From Candidatus Omnitrophota bacterium (GTDB lineage Bacteria > Omnitrophota > Gorgyraeia > Gygaellales > JAHJCI01), in contig JADHWR010000048.1 of NCBI GenBank assembly GCA_016783355.1, positions 1-8,734 of the forward strand: 8,734 nucleotides of DNA, read 5' to 3'. Under the pieces are notes generated by a model. That model ran no database searches. It saw only the letters and a list, made by a program, of their open reading frames with translations, and was not told the DNA's origin. Numbering within the stretch: the stretch's first letter is position 1; each line of letters begins with the position of its first letter. This document shows, one piece after another, positions 6,149 to 8,734 of this stretch. Both the position numbers and the translations under genes were made by a program.

Positions 6149-6624
6149 TATCCGACCTTAATTCCATTAAGTAGAAGTATTGTAATCAGCAAACCTAAAA
6201 CAGCGTATGTCTCAACCAATGCTGCCATAATAATCGGCTTCATAAAATCTCTTGGCTGCTTGGCAGTCATCATCACGCCTGCGGCGCAGACTTTACCCTG
6301 ATGAATACCGGAAATAAGCCCGGTTACTGCAATCGGCAAACAGGCGCAAAATATCTGCAATCCTGTAGAGAAACCAACAACAGGTATCTTTCCTGCGAGA
6401 AGCCCTAATTTAAGGATTACCAAAAATGCTGCTAAGAACCCATAAACACCTTGTGTGCCGGGTAATGCTACCAATAAAAGAAGATTTCCAAATTTCTCCG
6501 GGTCCTCGCTCATCACGCCTGCTGATGCCTGACCAGCTAAACCTACGCCAATGGCTGAGCCACAACCAGCCAAAAATGCTGCCACTGCTGCCCCAAATAT
6601 CCCTAAGACTAATCCTAATTCCAT
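6148..6624 (-). CDS. atpK: V-type ATPase subunit K (four-helix proteolipid, Na+ type)
   Basis: K subunits form the membrane rotor ring that carries the coupling ion. The 158-aa protein has two helical hairpins, i.e. four membrane segments (roughly 3-33, 47-79, 86-117 and 128-153), like the 156-aa NtpK of Enterococcus hirae. The ion-site residues of that Na+ pump all have counterparts: L54, T57 and Q58 in LPGTQG, Q109 in HQGK, and carboxylate E138 in VETYA. The first hairpin lacks a carboxylate, so there is one ion site per four helices. Na+ specificity is inferred from this set. ATG 6624 is chosen because GAGGAGG lies 5 nt upstream and the protein then starts at the family N-terminus. A longer frame from 6678 would add 18 residues read out of a palindrome. 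It is separated from I by a structured 171-nt gap. Confidence 0.96.
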   Translation of the reverse strand: MELGLVLGIFGAAVAAFLAGCGSAIGVGLAGQASAGVMSEDPEKFGNLLLLVALPGTQGVYGFLAAFLVILKLGLLAGKIPVVGFSTGLQIFCACLPIAVTGLISGIHQGKVCAAGVMMTAKQPRDFMKPIIMAALVETYAVLGLLITILLLNGIKVG

Positions 6625-6641
6625 CTCTGCCTCCTCAATGA

Positions 6642-6665
6642 GTCCGCCAAAGTTCGTTGGCGGAC
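6642..6665. repeat. Inverted repeat upstream of atpK (hairpin 1)
   Basis: Perfect 9-base arms GTCCGCCAA (6642-6650) and TTGGCGGAC (6657-6665) enclose a 6-base loop. It ends 5 nt before the strong GAGGAGG ribosome binding site of atpK, which it leaves exposed. There is no following T-run on the minus strand. It may protect the 5' end of an atpK transcript or belong to a dispersed palindrome family. Confidence 0.8.
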
Positions 6666-6671
6666 GAATTG

Positions 6672-6737
6672 ATCCCACCGAATGCTCTAAAATTATCCCC
6701 TGCGGGGAGAATTTTAGAGCAGTTTATGAGGCGGGAT
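6672..6737 (-). promoter_or_regulatory. Large composite RNA hairpin in the I-K gap (hairpin 2)
   Basis: The inner part is a 12-base inverted repeat (6683-6694 with 6710-6721; AGCTCTAAAATT-type arms), then one mismatch, then a five-pair TCCCC/GGGGA stem with triloop TGC. Outside it ATCCCACC (6672-6679) and GGCGGGAT (6730-6737) pair over eight positions with a single G-U pair in the minus-strand RNA. Together they give a 66-nt nested structure with an asymmetric internal loop. No U-run follows, so it is not a standard terminator. A transcript-processing or stabilising element before the high-copy K subunit is one reading. Confidence 0.65.
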
Positions 6738-6746
6738 ATATACATT

Positions 6747-6752
6747 ATTATA
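6747..6752 (-). promoter_or_regulatory. Possible internal -10 element before atpK
   Basis: A consensus TATAAT reads on the minus strand in an AT-rich stretch of the I-K gap, about 120 nt before the atpK ATG. No good -35 is found at 16-18 nt; the nearest TTGATT is 24 nt away. A second promoter would help make the K ring subunit in excess over I, but the evidence is one hexamer in AT-rich DNA. Confidence 0.25.
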
Positions 6753-6795
6753 GTAATCTTGTATAAATGGTGAGGTAATCAAGCATTACTTGCCC

Positions 6796-8709
6796 CTACC
6801 CATAAATTCGCTCTCGGCAAAAAGGCCGAAAAGGACGGCCGCCGCCAACAAAAAACTTATTAAAAAACTCGATAAATTGTAAACGAGCAGAATGCACAAA
6901 CGCACCCAATAAACTAATTGCCATATTGAATAAATGTCCGCCAATAAAAACGAGAACAGCTACAATCAGGCCGATAACCGGAATACCCAAGGCGCTCTTG
7001 CTTAAGGTATTGACAACCATCGCAATTACAGATGTGCAAAGACCAAGGGCAAGCAGGCGCGAATAGGAAACAACATCGGCAAAATATCCCATAATACCAT
7101 AAAGGCTGTAGAGCCCTGCACCAATGCGGGTAAGGATATTTTTAATCTGGTGGTGGCTAAACAAAACTATAGAAATCGCCGCTGTTATTGCTAAATACCC
7201 TACCCAGTTTATTTTCATAAACACCAAAATCAAAGAAGGCAAGAGCAGGAGCCAGGCGAGCCTGACAAAGAAGGCATCAACAAAGGCCCGCTGGTTTATT
7301 TCATGCACCATCCTAATCAATATGCCAAACCAAACCTGGATAAAACCTAAGCCCAAGGCAATCAACAAAAAGATTAATGGATTCTTCATTGGGTCGAAGA
7401 AGAGCAGTCTTTTTATCGGAATCCCCAACCAGCCACCCATAAACGTGCCGGCAACAATAGTAGATATCCCACACAGAAAAAAGAGGTTTAAAAATCGCCG
7501 GGCTGCTCTTGTCCATTTGAGACGGCGCAAAAGAAAGAAACTCGCTCCTGCTACAATCAAACCATAGCCAGCATCACTAAGACAGAGTCCAAAAAATATA
7601 AAGAAAAATGGCGCCAAATATGGTGTTGGGTCAACAGAATATCTTGCCGGCATACCGTAAAGCGAGGTAATTACTTCAAAGGGTTTAAAGATAGCCTTGT
7701 TCTCTAAATCAACCGGTATCTCCTCGCCTGGTAATGCTCCCCGGCTAAATATCTCTATTTCGCAGAAACGATGAAGCGTATTCGAGAGTGTTTCTAAGTC
7801 TTCTTCTCTAATCCATCCCTCTAATAAAAATACCTTTTGGCTTTGGCCTAAGTTTTGCCCCGCCCAAAAAAGTGCACGTTGATTAAAAAAGTAATCATAT
7901 AAGCCCAAAAATATTGCCTTCCGGGGGATAATCTTTCGTATCCGGGCAACCTCATTCTCAATTAAATATTCAATCTCTTCTATCTTTTCCTTAAAAATAT
8001 CCAGGCATTGGGAAATTCTTGTATTTCTTAACTCGCTCCTTCGCAAATACTCGGGCAGGATAAAAAAGCCAAAATTATACTGGCGCATTATCGCCTCAAC
8101 CATCTCTTTATGTTTATTCAAGCAAACAACTATTAAATAGCGCTCTTTCCTATCTTGCGAGATTGTATGAAGAAAAACTGACAGATTCTCTGAGTTGATC
8201 GCCTCTAAGCATAAGGTATAATTGGCTTGAGAGACAACACCGAGGAAGGTATGGGTATAAAGGGTAGGAATTAAATTCTCTAATTTTAGCTCAAGTTTAT
8301 GCCAGGGATAAAGCAGGTGATATTCAGAGTAGAATCTCTGTGCCTGTGATTTTAACCTCTTAATTTCCTCTTGTCTTTCTTCAATCTCAGATAAAATCTT
8401 TTTATATTCGCCGCTAAATGCCGTCTTCTCAATCTGGCCTTCCTTAAAAATCAACCTTGGCTTAAAAATAGACTGCAGCAGCCGTGTCTTTTTCTCTTCA
8501 AAAAGACCAAGAGTCTTAATCCCATTTTCGAGCTCATTTAATCTATTATTTATCCTGCCTAATTCCGTAGCGGGGATTTCAAACGGGGTGAGCAACTTAT
8601 CTGTCTTCGTGAGCTGAACAATTCCTAAATCTTGAAGAGTAGAAAGTAAGCTTGCCTGATTCTGCTCGTGCCCTAATATCTGGATTTTTTTAAACCTAAC
8701 AAGTGCCAT
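6796..8709 (-). CDS. atpI: V/A-type ATPase subunit I (a-like, ion channel and stator)
   Basis: I is the membrane stator: its N-terminal cytosolic half binds the peripheral stalks, and its C-terminal half forms the two ion half-channels against the K ring. The 637-aa protein has a soluble part with coiled coils (about 50-70, 95-125 and 230-255) up to about 350, then about eight membrane segments from about 358 to 605. The two conserved arginines expected next to the ring carboxylate are R541 in VVSYSRLLALGL and R599 in FVHSARLQFIEFF; GHLFNMAIS with H582 and N585 lies between them. It ends in the family's GGGRPFRPF. Length is normal. ATG 8709 matches the family start (ALVRFKKIQILG). No Shine-Dalgarno is visible; an upstream frame overlaps the start by 14 nt, so translational coupling is likely. 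Confidence 0.96.
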   Translation of the reverse strand: MALVRFKKIQILGHEQNQASLLSTLQDLGIVQLTKTDKLLTPFEIPATELGRINNRLNELENGIKTLGLFEEKKTRLLQSIFKPRLIFKEGQIEKTAFSGEYKKILSEIEERQEEIKRLKSQAQRFYSEYHLLYPWHKLELKLENLIPTLYTHTFLGVVSQANYTLCLEAINSENLSVFLHTISQDRKERYLIVVCLNKHKEMVEAIMRQYNFGFFILPEYLRRSELRNTRISQCLDIFKEKIEEIEYLIENEVARIRKIIPRKAIFLGLYDYFFNQRALFWAGQNLGQSQKVFLLEGWIREEDLETLSNTLHRFCEIEIFSRGALPGEEIPVDLENKAIFKPFEVITSLYGMPARYSVDPTPYLAPFFFIFFGLCLSDAGYGLIVAGASFFLLRRLKWTRAARRFLNLFFLCGISTIVAGTFMGGWLGIPIKRLLFFDPMKNPLIFLLIALGLGFIQVWFGILIRMVHEINQRAFVDAFFVRLAWLLLLPSLILVFMKINWVGYLAITAAISIVLFSHHQIKNILTRIGAGLYSLYGIMGYFADVVSYSRLLALGLCTSVIAMVVNTLSKSALGIPVIGLIVAVLVFIGGHLFNMAISLLGAFVHSARLQFIEFFNKFFVGGGRPFRPFCRERIYG

Positions 8710-8734
8710 GCTTAATCAGCCAATCAACGGCCTT
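8696..8734 (-). CDS. Possible C-terminal end of an upstream gene (G/H-type stalk subunit?)
   Basis: One minus-strand frame entering from the window edge is open for 12 codons (KAVDWLIKHGTC) and stops at TAG, overlapping the atpI start by 14 nt. The other two frames have stops before the atpI ATG. In Enterococcus-type operons the small helical stalk subunit precedes I, and no G/H subunit is present elsewhere in this window, so this position is the expected place for it. An A-V-D/E-x-hydrophobic end fits that family only loosely. Twelve residues cannot settle it. Confidence 0.35.
   Translation of the reverse strand, partial: KAVDWLIKHGTC

Noticed and set aside
6625..6678. Longer start for subunit K adding 18 residues (MGSIRPPTNF...)
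   Set aside because: The extra codons are read through the GTCCGCCAA palindrome and do not match the K family; the inner ATG has GAGGAGG 5 nt upstream and fits the family N-terminus.
6683..6721. Intrinsic terminator between I and K
   Set aside because: The stem is strong, but the sequence after it on the minus strand is ATTCGGTGGG with no U-tract, and the operon continues.
7124..7567. Plus-strand frame of 147 codons
   Set aside because: It lies fully antisense to the membrane part of subunit I, is full of K/R/I from the complement of hydrophobic codons, and shows no domain or ribosome binding site. The other plus-strand frames over A, B, C, F and K were dropped for the same reason.

Overview
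The window is almost entirely one minus-strand operon for a bacterial V/A-type ATPase (rotary ATPase/ATP synthase). Read in the direction of transcription, from high to low coordinates, the order is I - K - E - C - F - A - B - [AAA/DUF4143 gene] - D. The first 29 codons of subunit D lie at the left edge. A 12-codon reading-frame tail at the right edge may be the end of the peripheral-stalk G/H-type subunit. This order is that of the bacterial Na+ V-ATPase operons (Enterococcus ntp type). Subunit K is a four-helix proteolipid that carries the whole Na+-binding signature known from Enterococcus hirae NtpK, so Na+ rather than H+ coupling is predicted.

Right part (6796-8734): membrane subunit I and the possible tail of an upstream gene. 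Middle (4672-6795): a 171-nt I-K gap with two RNA-hairpin candidates, then K, E, C and F. E and C are clearly shorter than usual but keep both family termini. Perfect palindromes sit in the K-E and C-F gaps. In the K-E gap the first 11 bases of the E gene are duplicated on either side of a hairpin segment, which looks like a small insertion that gave E a new ribosome binding site. Left part (1612-4675): catalytic A and regulatory B, coupled by short overlaps. At 136-1533 a solitary AAA ATPase with a DUF4143/PD-(D/E)XK-like C-terminus separates B from D. It has its own promoter-like sequence and an operator-like set of repeats, so it looks like an independent gene that settled inside a housekeeping operon.

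A, B, D and F form the rotary head and central rotor, E (with G/H) the peripheral stalk, C the socket onto the K ring, and I the ion half-channels. The AAA gene has no evident role in that machine. The organism is a bacterium, probably anaerobic. The V-ATPase type, compact E and C, and many intergenic palindromes made me think of an uncultivated lineage such as Omnitrophota, but this is an impression and not a demonstrated assignment. I saw no tRNA, rRNA, CRISPR array, transposase or clear intrinsic terminator, and no gene-free stretch over 300 bases.
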